Positions 11,856-20,988 of a stretch of 64,000 nucleotides of DNA are shown here, one piece after another (the stretch's first letter is position 1; every line of letters starts with the position of its first letter). Location: contig NZ_CP117516.1 in the NCBI RefSeq assembly GCF_028621955.1, positions 3,184,001 to 3,248,000 of the forward strand, in the 5' to 3' direction. The position numbers were made by a program, and so were the translations under genes. The notes beneath the pieces are model-generated. The model ran no database searches. It was not told where the DNA came from and saw only the letters and a program-made list of their open reading frames with translations. This DNA is from Erythrobacter sp. BLCC-B19. Its GTDB lineage: Bacteria > Pseudomonadota > Alphaproteobacteria > Sphingomonadales > Sphingomonadaceae.

Positions 11856-11858
11856 AGC

Positions 11859-12179
11859 TTAAAGCTCGCCTTCAAGCCACGCCTTGAGCGCACCCTTCGG
11901 GGCGGCGCCGAGCTTCTGCGCGACCGGCTGGCCGTTCTTGTAGAGCACCATCAGAGGGATCGACTGCACGCCAATCGCGGCGGGGGTGTCGGTGTTCTCC
12001 ATGATGTCCATCTTGGCGATCACCACCTTGCCGGCGAGCTCCTCGCTGATTTCCTCAAGCGCGGGCGCGATCATCTTGCACGGGCCGCACCAGTCGGCCC
12101 AGAAATCCACCAGCACCGGGGTATCGCTGTCCAGCACGTCAGCCTTGAAGCTTGCATCGGTCACATTGACGGTCGCCAT
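11859..12179 (-). CDS. trxA: Thioredoxin 1
   Basis: A 106-residue cytoplasmic thioredoxin with the redox centre WCGPC (Cys31 and Cys34) and the cis-proline loop QSIPLMVLYKNG. It reduces protein disulfides using electrons from thioredoxin reductase. The ATG at 12179 gives the normal MATVNVTD start and follows a good AGGAGAT element. The open frame 18 codons further upstream is not conserved-looking. It lies 72 nt downstream of addA on the same strand and is probably the last gene, or a separately promoted neighbour, of that gene train. Confidence 0.97.
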   Translation of the reverse strand: MATVNVTDASFKADVLDSDTPVLVDFWADWCGPCKMIAPALEEISEELAGKVVIAKMDIMENTDTPAAIGVQSIPLMVLYKNGQPVAQKLGAAPKGALKAWLEGEL

Positions 12180-12251
12180 TGTCGGTATCTCCTTTTGCCG
12201 CGCAGCATAGGGGCGGCGGTCACAGGAATGCAATCTAGTGCGCCCGGTTCT

Positions 12252-15200
12252 TCACTCAATATCGGGCAGCGCAAAGGATTGCTGCGCGCCCTGCAACGCG
12301 TTCTTGTGCAGCGCGAGGGTTTCGGGCCCGAGGTCATAGAGCACCGGAGCGTGGGTGTAGAGCACGCCCGCGCGCACCTCGCGGCCCGGATAGATCGCCT
12401 CCAGTGCGGCGGCATAGGCGGACATCTGCCTGAGCGTGGACGGCGGAATGGCTTCGGCCGAGGCAGGCGGGCGACGGGTGGTCTTGAAATCGACCACGGT
12501 GACGCGCGTGTCCTCGATCAGCAGCCTGTCCGCCGTGCCGGCCACCACCACGCCATCGACAGTCGCGGCCAGCGGCACTTCCGCCAGCGCCTGCGGGGAA
12601 AAGATTGCTGCAAAATCGGGGTGACCCAGCACCGCCAAAGCCGCGTCCAGCATTTCCGCGCGCGCATCAGGGGCAAGGTCGGCGGCCTGTCGTTCAAGCC
12701 AGCGCAATGCGGCATCGGATCGGTCGGCCGGAGCCACATCAGGCAGGCGTTCGAGCAGCGCGTGGATCAGGCTCCCGCGCCGGGCCGCATGGCGCGCGGC
12801 ATCGGGTGGCAGCGGCGGTTCGGCGCCCGTGTCCTCGCCCGCGCTTGACGGCGCAAGCGGGCGCGGCGGGCGCGGCTCGGGGCCGATCGGGGCGCTTGCC
12901 CAGCGAGGCAGATCGGGGCCAGCCGGTTCAGCGGGGTCTGGCGCGGTCTGCTCGTCAAGCGGCTGCGCACGCGCGCCCCATTCCTTCCGCCAGCCCCAGA
13001 TCGGGTCGTCGACCTGTTCAGCATCGAACAGCGGCGCCAAGCGCGCGTACCAGCTTTCCTCATGCGGTTCGCGCTTCCTGGCTTCTTTCTTGTTCAGCGA
13101 CCCACCGATGAACAGCGCCTCTTCCGCACGGGTCAAGGCGACATAGAGCAGCCGCCAATGCTCCTGCCGCAGCGCCGCCAGCTTGGCTTGTGCAGCCTCC
13201 GCGAGCGGGCCGAGCGTCTGGTCCTTGCCGAGCGGCGGGATCGGCACCAGTCGCGGGCGTTCGGGATCATGGCCCAGCACCCTGTCTTCCAGCGTCAGAT
13301 CGGCCTTGTCGCCCGGCGCGCCCGTGGCATCGGCGAGAATGACGATGGGTGCCTGCAAGCCTTTCGAGCCATGCACCGTCATCACCCGCACCTGTCCGGC
13401 GGCAGAATCGGAATCGCGCTTGAGGTCGCCCGTCCCGGCATCAAACCAGGCGATGAAACCAGCAAGGCTCGGCCAATGGTCGGCTTCATAGGCGAAGGCA
13501 GCGTTGAGCAATTCGTCGAGGGGATCATTGGCCTCGCCCCCCAGCCGCTCAACCAGCCGGGCGCGGCCTTGCCACGGGCCGGTCAGCAACCACGCGATCA
13601 ACGCCTGCGGTGTCTGATAATCGGCGCGGCGCAGCAGCTCGCGCAGCCGCTCGGCTGTCGCGGCGACGGTGTCAGGGGCGTCCTTGCGCTTGAGGTGATC
13701 CCACAGCCGCACGCCCTTGTCGCGCGGGACATAGGCAAGGATGTCGTCCTGGCTCCATCCGACGAGTGGCGAGGCGAGCAGATTGGCAAGGCTGAGATCG
13801 TCGAGCGGCTGCGCGGCAAACCGGAGCGCTGCCAGCACATCCTTGACGGCCAGCGGCGCGCCCAATCTGAGACGATCCACCCCTGCCACCGGCACACCGC
13901 GCGCGTGGAGTTTGGCCACGATCTGCGCGGCCAATTCCTTGCGCTGACGCACCAGCACCATCACATCGCCCGCCTGCGCATGGCGCCGCCTGCCCTTTTC
14001 GAGAACGAAGGGCTCTGCGCCGCTGATCCAGTCATGCACCTGGTCAGCGATCTTTTGCGCGAGCAGGGTATCGTGTTTGGGCAGCCAGGTCTGATCGGCA
14101 TCAGCGTTGCCGGATTCCTCGTCGTCATCGGCGCTATCGCCGTCCCCCTCACCCCCGCTAGGCATGACAGGCGGCCACAGCGTCACCAGACCGGGCCGTT
14201 CCGCGCCTTTATGTTCAGGCGGCGGCGTATCGAGCCCGAACTCCGCAAAGCCCAGCGCGTCGATCATCCGGTTGACGAAGGTGAGGACGATGTTGGCCGT
14301 GCGATAGGAGTTGCCAAGGTCAAGGTCGCGCCATCCCGGCTCGGCCCGATTGACCCGATTCTGGCGAATGCCTTGCCGCGCGGCCTCGATGCGCGTGTGA
14401 ATGCGGGTCTTGGCGCGGGCGAAGTTTTCCGGGCTGGTTCCCTGAAAGCCGAAGATCGCCTGCTTGTAATCGCCCACCGTGAAGACCGTGCGCAGCTTCT
14501 CCCCGCGCGCGCCCTCGCCGGTGAAGAAATCGTCGATCAGCGCCTCGACGATGTCCCATTGGCTGCGGTTGGTATCCTGCGCCTCATCGATCAGGATGTG
14601 ATCGAAAGCGCGGTCGAGCTTGTAGCGGATCCAGTCGGCCGCCTCCGAGGTGCCGAGCAGCACCGCGGCCTTGCGGATCAGGTCGGAGAAATCGAGCAGA
14701 CCTTCGCGCGCCTTGCGTTCCTCCCAGGCCAGCCAGAACGCGCGGCCGACTTCCAGCGCGGAGGTGACAATTTCGGCGCAGGCCAGCATGGCACGGCGGG
14801 TTTCGAATTCGTCCAGCGCCTCTGCGATGTCGTCTTGATGACGGAGGAAATCAGGATCGAGCTTGGCTGCGCCATCCATCTTGCGCGGGGTGCCGTCGGC
14901 CTTGAGCAGGGTCTTGCGGAATTGCGCCACCGCCACGACCCGATCAGCGAGGCCGAGATTGATCCACTGGCGAATAAAGGCGGCCGTCTCCTGCCCGGTC
15001 TTGGCCTTCCAGCCATCAAGTGCCGGAAGGAGCGAAATCAGTATCTCATCCGGAAACAGGTCGGGATCGAGCGGCTCGTTTGCCCATGCCTCGTCCGCAT
15101 CGGACGGCATATCGAGCGTCTGGCGCACCCGCGCGGCCATTGGCGACTGCCAGCCGCCCGTGCCTTCCCACAAATCATGCGCCTCGGCCGCGCGCATCAG

Positions 15201-15797
15201 CCACGTGTGCAAGGCAGCCGGATCCTTGCGGGTGGTGAACAGCCTCAACCCATCGAGCACGCGCGCATCCCCGCTGCGTTCGGCGCTTTCGAACAGGTCG
15301 GTCAGCACCTCGCGCGCCAGCAACTCCCGGCTGCGATCATCCATGACCTTCGTGCCGGGGGCGAGGTTGGCTTCCTCGGGGAAGTTGCCGATCAGGAATT
15401 GGGCAAAGGCGTGGATCGTGTCGATCCTGAGGCCACCGCCCGGGCAATCGAGGACGCTGGCAAACAGGCTGCGAGCGCGCTCGATTGTAGCCTTGCCGAT
15501 GTCCGCGCCGAGATAGCCAAGCTCCTTCGCCAGCCTCACTTCGTCGAGCCGCACCCAGCGCGCCAGCACCGCATTGATGCGGTTGGCCATTTCGGCAGCG
15601 CCGGCCTTGGTGAAGGTGAGGCACAGGATCTGCGACGGGCTGACATCCTCGCGTAGCAGCAGGCGCAGCACGCGCGCGGACAGAACCTGGGTCTTGCCCG
15701 TCCCCGCCGAAGCGGAAAGCCACACGTTCTCTTCCGGATCAGCTGCCGGAAGCTGGTTGTCCTGCAAGGGGAAAACGAGGCCGCTCGCGCCGCTCAT
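12252..15797 (-). CDS. addA: AddA, ATP-dependent helicase/nuclease of double-strand break repair
   Basis: The UvrD-like helicase and nuclease subunit of AddAB, which resects broken DNA ends for RecA. About 1181 residues. Walker A ASAGTGKT is near residues 29-36, motif II reads ILIDEAQDTN, the GDYKQAIFGFQGT helicase motif follows, and VMTVHGSKGLQAPIV and YVALTRAEEAL mark the second helicase lobe. The C-terminal PD-(D/E)XK nuclease contains VVDFKTTRRP. The ATG at 15797 overlaps the addB stop as ATGA, so I preferred it to an upstream start inside addB. Confidence 0.95.
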   Translation of the reverse strand: MSGASGLVFPLQDNQLPAADPEENVWLSASAGTGKTQVLSARVLRLLLREDVSPSQILCLTFTKAGAAEMANRINAVLARWVRLDEVRLAKELGYLGADIGKATIERARSLFASVLDCPGGGLRIDTIHAFAQFLIGNFPEEANLAPGTKVMDDRSRELLAREVLTDLFESAERSGDARVLDGLRLFTTRKDPAALHTWLMRAAEAHDLWEGTGGWQSPMAARVRQTLDMPSDADEAWANEPLDPDLFPDEILISLLPALDGWKAKTGQETAAFIRQWINLGLADRVVAVAQFRKTLLKADGTPRKMDGAAKLDPDFLRHQDDIAEALDEFETRRAMLACAEIVTSALEVGRAFWLAWEERKAREGLLDFSDLIRKAAVLLGTSEAADWIRYKLDRAFDHILIDEAQDTNRSQWDIVEALIDDFFTGEGARGEKLRTVFTVGDYKQAIFGFQGTSPENFARAKTRIHTRIEAARQGIRQNRVNRAEPGWRDLDLGNSYRTANIVLTFVNRMIDALGFAEFGLDTPPPEHKGAERPGLVTLWPPVMPSGGEGDGDSADDDEESGNADADQTWLPKHDTLLAQKIADQVHDWISGAEPFVLEKGRRRHAQAGDVMVLVRQRKELAAQIVAKLHARGVPVAGVDRLRLGAPLAVKDVLAALRFAAQPLDDLSLANLLASPLVGWSQDDILAYVPRDKGVRLWDHLKRKDAPDTVAATAERLRELLRRADYQTPQALIAWLLTGPWQGRARLVERLGGEANDPLDELLNAAFAYEADHWPSLAGFIAWFDAGTGDLKRDSDSAAGQVRVMTVHGSKGLQAPIVILADATGAPGDKADLTLEDRVLGHDPERPRLVPIPPLGKDQTLGPLAEAAQAKLAALRQEHWRLLYVALTRAEEALFIGGSLNKKEARKREPHEESWYARLAPLFDAEQVDDPIWGWRKEWGARAQPLDEQTAPDPAEPAGPDLPRWASAPIGPEPRPPRPLAPSSAGEDTGAEPPLPPDAARHAARRGSLIHALLERLPDVAPADRSDAALRWLERQAADLAPDARAEMLDAALAVLGHPDFAAIFSPQALAEVPLAATVDGVVVAGTADRLLIEDTRVTVVDFKTTRRPPASAEAIPPSTLRQMSAYAAALEAIYPGREVRAGVLYTHAPVLYDLGPETLALHKNALQGAQQSFALPDIE

Positions 15798-18700
15798 TGG
15801 CTCGCCTCCGGCTCGGTCAAGCGCACCAGCCATTCCTCAAGGCGCATCAGCTGGTCATATTCGTTGTAGCCCTGATAATCGGGGTTCGCGCGCGCGGTGA
15901 ACGGCTCGCTGCCATTGATGTATTCGTGGATTGCAAAACGGAGCTTGTCGCGGTGATGGGGGAGAAATTCCTCGGGCAGGAGACCCTTCTTGGCCTGCCC
16001 CACCTTCATTGGCGTTTCTCGCTTGCCGAAGCTGCCATCGTCCTTTTTGAAGGACCAATATTCGAAGTCGCTCGCCACGCCTTGCACCACCTTGCCGGTT
16101 TCCTTGTCGGCAAAGCGGCCGTGCTCGGCAATCAGCCCAAGCAGGCCGAGTTGCAGCGCGAAGCCCGCCTTCACCGCGTCCTTGGTAGGCACCCGGCCGG
16201 TCTTGTAGTCCACGATCGCGAGCGTCCCGTCAGCGAGCCGGTCGATCCGGTCGGCGCGGCCCTGCACCTTGACCCCGTCCACCTCCATCTCGCCCGAAAT
16301 CTCGGTCGCAAGCACGGTGCGGCCTTCCGCCACGGCGGCTTCGAGCCAGCCCTCGAACCGCTCGAGCGCGGCGATCAGGCGTGGTTGCCACAACGCACGG
16401 AACAAGGGGTGGACACGCTCGCGATCGAAATAGGCGGCAGCGAAGGGGCCAAGCGGCGTGTCAGCGCCTGCGGCTCTGGCCTTGTGCCACTTGTCGAGGA
16501 TTGCGTGCACCAGCGTGCCTCGCAGCGCCGGATCGCTGAAGGGGTCAGCGGCAAGCGGCTGCAATTGCCTCAGATCGAGGATCGCCAGCGCGTAGAATTG
16601 GTAAGGATCGCCCAGCAGCCGGTCGAGCGCGGTCACCTTGATCGGGACGCGGCGCTGGTCAGGCGATGGCATTGGCTCAGGGCGCGGATAGCTCGGTGCC
16701 CGCAGCCTTGCGCGGTCGAGCAGCGGGAGGATCGCCGGGATCGCACGCTCGCGGTGCTCCGTGTCCAGATCATCGCCGAGCAAGGCTTCAACCCGCAGCA
16801 GAAAGCGCGACGGCAGGGTCGGCCCCTCGGCATCGCGAAGACTGCGCGATAGCACCACCTGCGGCGCGCCCATAGCGCCGGCAAGATCATGCGCGGCCAG
16901 CCCGATCCGGAACTCGGCCCCCGGCACGCCCAGTGCGCGCAGGATCGCGGGCGCCAGCAGCGCGTCTGCGCCGGGCGTTTGCGGCCAGCTGCCTTCGTTA
17001 AGCCCGGCGCAGATCACCAGATCAGCCCGGGCCATGCGCGCTTCGAGCAAGCCATAGATCCCGACACGCGGGTGACCGCCATAACCGGGGCGCACGGCGA
17101 CCGCCTCCATCGCATCGCGCAAGATACCGGCAAGATCAGCTGTCTCGACGACGGTGCCCAGCGCATCGGCGGTGGAGCGAAGTTCCTCAACCATCTGGCC
17201 GAGCGCGTGGCCATCCTCGCGCTCCCAAATGGCGAGGCGGGCAAATGCTTCGGCCGATGCCGCGAGCCGCGCAAGCGCCTCGGCAAGTCCAATCTCACGC
17301 GGCCAATCGGATAACGCAGCCACCAGCGCCTCGGCTTCAGCCCACCATTCGGCCACCCCGGCCTTTGTCGCAGCATCGCGCAGGGGCTCCATGCCCGGCG
17401 CAGGCGCAGGGCCACGCAGCTCGCGGTCGAAGGCGCGCAGGCCGATCAACCATTCCCGCCGCACCGCGCCGTCCCAGCCCCGCACCAAGGGGTGGCCAAA
17501 GGCAGCAACAAGGTTCGAGGGATCAGGGCCGTTCGCAGTGATCTCGGCCAGCAGACCGAACAGGCGTCCCGCCGGGGTCAGCGCGAGCGGGCGCCCGGCA
17601 CTGTCATCGGCAAGGATATTCCAGCGTTCGAGATGCTGACCGACGCGCCGCGCAAGGCCGCGATCGGCGGTGACGACCGCGATGCGCTGTTCGGGCTGCT
17701 CCAGCGCCTCACGCACAAGCAAGGCAATGGCTTGCGCCTCCTCCTCGATCGTGGCGCTCGCCATCAGGCGCACGCCATCGAGCCGGCGCTCTTTTGCCCC
17801 AAGGCCAATCCACGCGCGGCTCGCCTGCGGGGGCAGGAACAGCGCCGAAATCGCGCGGCTGCGCGCAGGGTCGGCGGCGGCGATCCCCCGGCGGTGCCAG
17901 GGCTGCACCTCGGCCCGGTTCACGCCCATGCGATTGAGCAGAAGCTTGAGGTGATATTGCGGGTGGGTGACCGCATCGGCCGCGCCGAAAACCGGGCCGC
18001 CCGGCGTGGTCGAGGCACCGGCAAGGCCCAGTTCGTCCCACGCAGGCGCGTCCATCGCAAGGTCAAGATCGGGGAGCACCACAGCGCCCTGCGGCAGTTC
18101 GGCAATCACGCGCAGGAGCCGCGCCAGCGCAGGCGCTGCACTGGTCACACCGGCAGCAATGATCGCGTGCGCAGGCGGGCTTTCCTTCCAGCGGCGCGAC
18201 GCGCGGTCGAAGAGCAGGTTGCGCCGCGTCGCCGCATCGACTTCACCGCGCGCGCCCAGTTCATCGATCCAGCGCGCATTGACCCGCGCAAACAGCCGGA
18301 TCGAACGCTTCCAGTGCTCGGCAAGCTGGCCCATCTGATCGAGCACCGGCTCGGCCCATAGGTCTTCGGGCGCCTTTTCCTCGACCAGCAGCCGGTCCAT
18401 GGTTCGCGACATTTCCCGAGCGAGATTGAGCCGCGCGCGTCCGGGCAGGGGCGCCATGCCTTCGGCCTTGCGCTCCTCGGCAATCAGCCGTCCCAGCGTC
18501 AGCCAGCGCCACACCGGATCGCAGGCAGGAGGGATGTCGGACGCGCCAAGCGGATCGAGCGCCGCGCCGAGCTTTTCGTCGAGATCAAGATCACCCACCG
18601 CGATCATGCGCGGCATCAGCAAGCCGCCCTGGCCGTTCTCGCCAGCGTGGCGGATGAAAGCCTCGGACAGCGTGCGCGCGGCGCGGCTGCTCGGCACCAG

Positions 18701-18832
18701 CAGGGTCAATCGCGCGAGACCGAAACCCTCTTCGCGGTAACGCGGCACGATCCCGGCGACGAGCGCATCGGCAAAACCGCGATGCGCGGCAATCGAATAG
18801 ACGAGCGGGCCGGGCTTGCGGGGCTCAGCCAC
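15794..18832 (-). CDS. addB: AddB, nuclease/helicase-like subunit of AddAB
   Basis: The 1012-residue partner of AddA. The N-terminal inactive helicase-like region begins SIAAHRGFADAL and includes LLVPSSRAART. The C-terminal RecB-type nuclease is recognised by VKVQGRADRIDRLADG and IVDYKTGRVPT, which carry the catalytic Asp and Lys. This alphaproteobacterial form (PDDEXK_1 type) replaces RecBCD. It starts 8 nt inside the end of murU and its stop overlaps addA, so translation is probably coupled through the whole train. Confidence 0.93.
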   Translation of the reverse strand: MAEPRKPGPLVYSIAAHRGFADALVAGIVPRYREEGFGLARLTLLVPSSRAARTLSEAFIRHAGENGQGGLLMPRMIAVGDLDLDEKLGAALDPLGASDIPPACDPVWRWLTLGRLIAEERKAEGMAPLPGRARLNLAREMSRTMDRLLVEEKAPEDLWAEPVLDQMGQLAEHWKRSIRLFARVNARWIDELGARGEVDAATRRNLLFDRASRRWKESPPAHAIIAAGVTSAAPALARLLRVIAELPQGAVVLPDLDLAMDAPAWDELGLAGASTTPGGPVFGAADAVTHPQYHLKLLLNRMGVNRAEVQPWHRRGIAAADPARSRAISALFLPPQASRAWIGLGAKERRLDGVRLMASATIEEEAQAIALLVREALEQPEQRIAVVTADRGLARRVGQHLERWNILADDSAGRPLALTPAGRLFGLLAEITANGPDPSNLVAAFGHPLVRGWDGAVRREWLIGLRAFDRELRGPAPAPGMEPLRDAATKAGVAEWWAEAEALVAALSDWPREIGLAEALARLAASAEAFARLAIWEREDGHALGQMVEELRSTADALGTVVETADLAGILRDAMEAVAVRPGYGGHPRVGIYGLLEARMARADLVICAGLNEGSWPQTPGADALLAPAILRALGVPGAEFRIGLAAHDLAGAMGAPQVVLSRSLRDAEGPTLPSRFLLRVEALLGDDLDTEHRERAIPAILPLLDRARLRAPSYPRPEPMPSPDQRRVPIKVTALDRLLGDPYQFYALAILDLRQLQPLAADPFSDPALRGTLVHAILDKWHKARAAGADTPLGPFAAAYFDRERVHPLFRALWQPRLIAALERFEGWLEAAVAEGRTVLATEISGEMEVDGVKVQGRADRIDRLADGTLAIVDYKTGRVPTKDAVKAGFALQLGLLGLIAEHGRFADKETGKVVQGVASDFEYWSFKKDDGSFGKRETPMKVGQAKKGLLPEEFLPHHRDKLRFAIHEYINGSEPFTARANPDYQGYNEYDQLMRLEEWLVRLTEPEASQ

Positions 18833-19541
18833 CCGAAAGCGCCTCCTCGGTCGGGCGGATCATCTGCGGGGTACCGACCTCAAACCACAAGCCGGTAAAG
18901 CTGATGCCATAGAGCCGCCCCTCCTCCATCGCCCGGTTCCAGAGCAGGTTGGTCGAGAACGGCCCTTGCGGAGCGTCGCGCATCAGACGGTGGCTGACCA
19001 GCTGGATGCCGGTGTAGATGAAAGGCGCGATCCGCCCGGCGCGGCGGCGCGAGAGGCGGCCCAGCGGATCCATATGGAAATCGCCCGGCCCATTGAAGTT
19101 CATCGCTCTGGCGTGCGGCACGACCAGCAGCAGCGCGTCCATCTCGTCGGGGTTCCAGCGGCGCGAAAGATCGTGGAAGGCGCTCTTGGGCCCATCGAGC
19201 CAGATATTGTCGGCGTTAAGCGCGAAGAACGGATCGGGCAGCTTCGGCAAGGCCTTGACCATCCCGCCACCGGTCTCAAGCAGAAGCGCACGCTCGTCCG
19301 AGACAGTCACCTGGGGCGCGGCGCGGGCAAGGACATGAGCCTCCAGCGCATCGGCGAGATAGTGGACATTGACCACCGCCCTGGCAATGCCTGCGTCTTT
19401 CAGCCGGTCGAGCGCGTGGTCGATCAGCGCCTTGCCCGCGACGCGCACCAGCGGCTTGGGCTGGCTGGCAGTGAGCGGTCGCATCCGCTTGCCGAGCCCG
19501 GCGGCCAGGATCATCGCGGTATCGGAGGCAAGCTGGCTCAC
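18825..19541 (-). CDS. murU: N-acetylmuramate-1-phosphate uridylyltransferase (MurU type)
   Basis: A 238-residue sugar-nucleotidyltransferase. The N-terminal signature LAAGLGKRMRPLT occurs at residues 12-24, QPKPLV follows, and the metal-binding LNADNIW lies near residue 103. Coupled to the upstream AmgK-type kinase it fits the cell-wall recycling bypass: MurNAc is phosphorylated at C1 by AmgK and converted to UDP-MurNAc by MurU. The start is a GTG at 19541 overlapping the amgK stop as GTGA. An in-frame extension upstream lies within amgK and shows no domain. The function is assigned from the family and the amgK partner. Confidence 0.88.
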   Translation of the reverse strand: MSQLASDTAMILAAGLGKRMRPLTASQPKPLVRVAGKALIDHALDRLKDAGIARAVVNVHYLADALEAHVLARAAPQVTVSDERALLLETGGGMVKALPKLPDPFFALNADNIWLDGPKSAFHDLSRRWNPDEMDALLLVVPHARAMNFNGPGDFHMDPLGRLSRRRAGRIAPFIYTGIQLVSHRLMRDAPQGPFSTNLLWNRAMEEGRLYGISFTGLWFEVGTPQMIRPTEEALSGG

Positions 19542-20527
19542 GCGGGAAAGGCTCCATTGGCAGCGCGCAGCTCTGCAGGAATATTGGCATCGAACCACGC
19601 GGCCACCGGGGCGAGCGCGGGGTGCGCGAGATCACGCTCCAGTGCCGCCCAGACACGCGGGATCATCGCAAGATAGCGCGGCTTGCCATCGCGCGCGTTC
19701 AGTCGGGTGAAGATGCCCACGATCTTGGCATTCCGCTGCGCGCCCAGTGTCGCATAGTCGGCGAGGAAATCGTGATCTGTCCCGCCAGACGCCGCAGCAT
19801 AGTGACGCAGCATCGCCGCCTCCAATTCCTCGGAGACATCCCGCCGCGCGTCCTGCAGCAAGGAGACGAGATCATAGGCCGGGTGGCCCACCAGCGCATC
19901 CTGAAAGTCGATCAGCCCTTGCGGCGCGCCCGGCCGGCCGCCGAGCAGCATGATGTTTTCTGCATGGTAGTCTCGCAACACCGTCACGCCGGGGTTTTGA
20001 CGTGCAAGCACCGGGGCCAACACCTGTTCCCACGCCGCTGCATGGCCATCGACATCGACGTCAAGCCCATGTGCCGGGCAATACCATTCGGTCAGCAGCG
20101 CCACCTCTCGCGCATAAACCGCCATATCGTAGGGCGCGAACGGCCCCGGCGGCAGACGGTGGAGCGCGGCGAGCGCATCAACCGCCGCGTCATAGGCAGC
20201 GCGCTCCTCGCCCGGATGGAGATCGAGCCAGTCGCGCATCCGGTCATTGCCGAAATCCTCGGTCAGCACCCAGCCAGCAGAGGCATCTTCGGCGAGAATC
20301 GCAGGGCCGCGCATCCCGTTGTCGTTCAGCCAGTGCGCGACATGGAGGAAGGGTGCGGGGTCTTCATGCGGCGGCGGGGCGTGCATCAGCATCGCCGTTG
20401 CGCCGCTCGCCTGCGTCAGGCGGAAATAGCGGCGGAACGAGGCATCGCCCGGCAGCGGGGCGACTTCGGCCTCGCCCCATCCGGCGGTTTCGACAAATGC
20501 GGCAAGACCTTCAGGCAGTTCGCTCAT
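19538..20527 (-). CDS. amgK: N-acetylmuramate/N-acetylglucosamine anomeric kinase (AmgK type)
   Basis: A 329-residue aminoglycoside-phosphotransferase-fold kinase. The early GDASFRRYFRL corresponds to the nucleotide-binding strands. The catalytic loop is LRDYHAENIML and the metal site is LIDFQDALVGHPAYDL. Next to murU it is predicted to phosphorylate recycled amino sugars at C1. It begins with the ATG at 20527, overlapping the tsaE stop as ATGA, and ends by overlapping murU. The frame upstream of 20527 is not conserved-looking. Confidence 0.88.
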   Translation of the reverse strand: MSELPEGLAAFVETAGWGEAEVAPLPGDASFRRYFRLTQASGATAMLMHAPPPHEDPAPFLHVAHWLNDNGMRGPAILAEDASAGWVLTEDFGNDRMRDWLDLHPGEERAAYDAAVDALAALHRLPPGPFAPYDMAVYAREVALLTEWYCPAHGLDVDVDGHAAAWEQVLAPVLARQNPGVTVLRDYHAENIMLLGGRPGAPQGLIDFQDALVGHPAYDLVSLLQDARRDVSEELEAAMLRHYAAASGGTDHDFLADYATLGAQRNAKIVGIFTRLNARDGKPRYLAMIPRVWAALERDLAHPALAPVAAWFDANIPAELRAANGAFPA

Positions 20528-20988
20528 GGCATCCGCCCTACCCAATCCTGGCCTGCGCGGGCAATCGCAATCCGCCCGCCTTCCCCGCTTTCTCCGACCA
20601 GGGCGAGATGGATCGCAAGGCACCCCGGCTCATGCCCGAAGCCGCCGGCATGATCGGGCCATTCCGCCAGCAGCACCGCACCTTCGCGATAATCATCAAG
20701 CCCGATCTCGGCGAGTTCGGACGGGTCGTCCAGACGGTAGAAGTCGGCATGAATGACGGCGAGCCGCAAAGGCGGCGAATCATACGTCTCGATAATGGTG
20801 AAGGTGGGTGAAGGCACTTCCCCGGCATGGCCGAGGCTGGCGAGAATCGCGCGGGCGAGCGTGGTCTTGCCCGCACCGAGTCCGCCTTCGAGAGCCACCA
20901 CATCCCCGCTGCGCAGCTGCTGTGCAATGCGCGCGCCATAGGCTGCCATCGCGGTCAGATCGGGCAGGTTTTCGCGCAGCTCGATCAC
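20524..20988 (-). CDS. tsaE: tRNA threonylcarbamoyladenosine biosynthesis ATPase TsaE
   Basis: A 154-residue P-loop ATPase that, with TsaB and TsaD, makes the t6A modification of ANN-decoding tRNAs. The Walker A motif GGLGAGKTT is at 35-43, followed by SPTFTIIETY and HADFYRLDDPSE. LAEWPD marks the end of the domain. It overlaps the divL stop at its start and amgK at its end, each by 4 nt, so it is the second gene of a tightly coupled train. Confidence 0.95.
   Translation of the reverse strand: MIELRENLPDLTAMAAYGARIAQQLRSGDVVALEGGLGAGKTTLARAILASLGHAGEVPSPTFTIIETYDSPPLRLAVIHADFYRLDDPSELAEIGLDDYREGAVLLAEWPDHAGGFGHEPGCLAIHLALVGESGEGGRIAIARAGQDWVGRMP

Noticed and set aside
13062..15656. 864-codon plus-strand frame opposite addA
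   Set aside because: Antisense shadow of AddA with skewed His/Arg/Gln composition and no motif or ribosome site.
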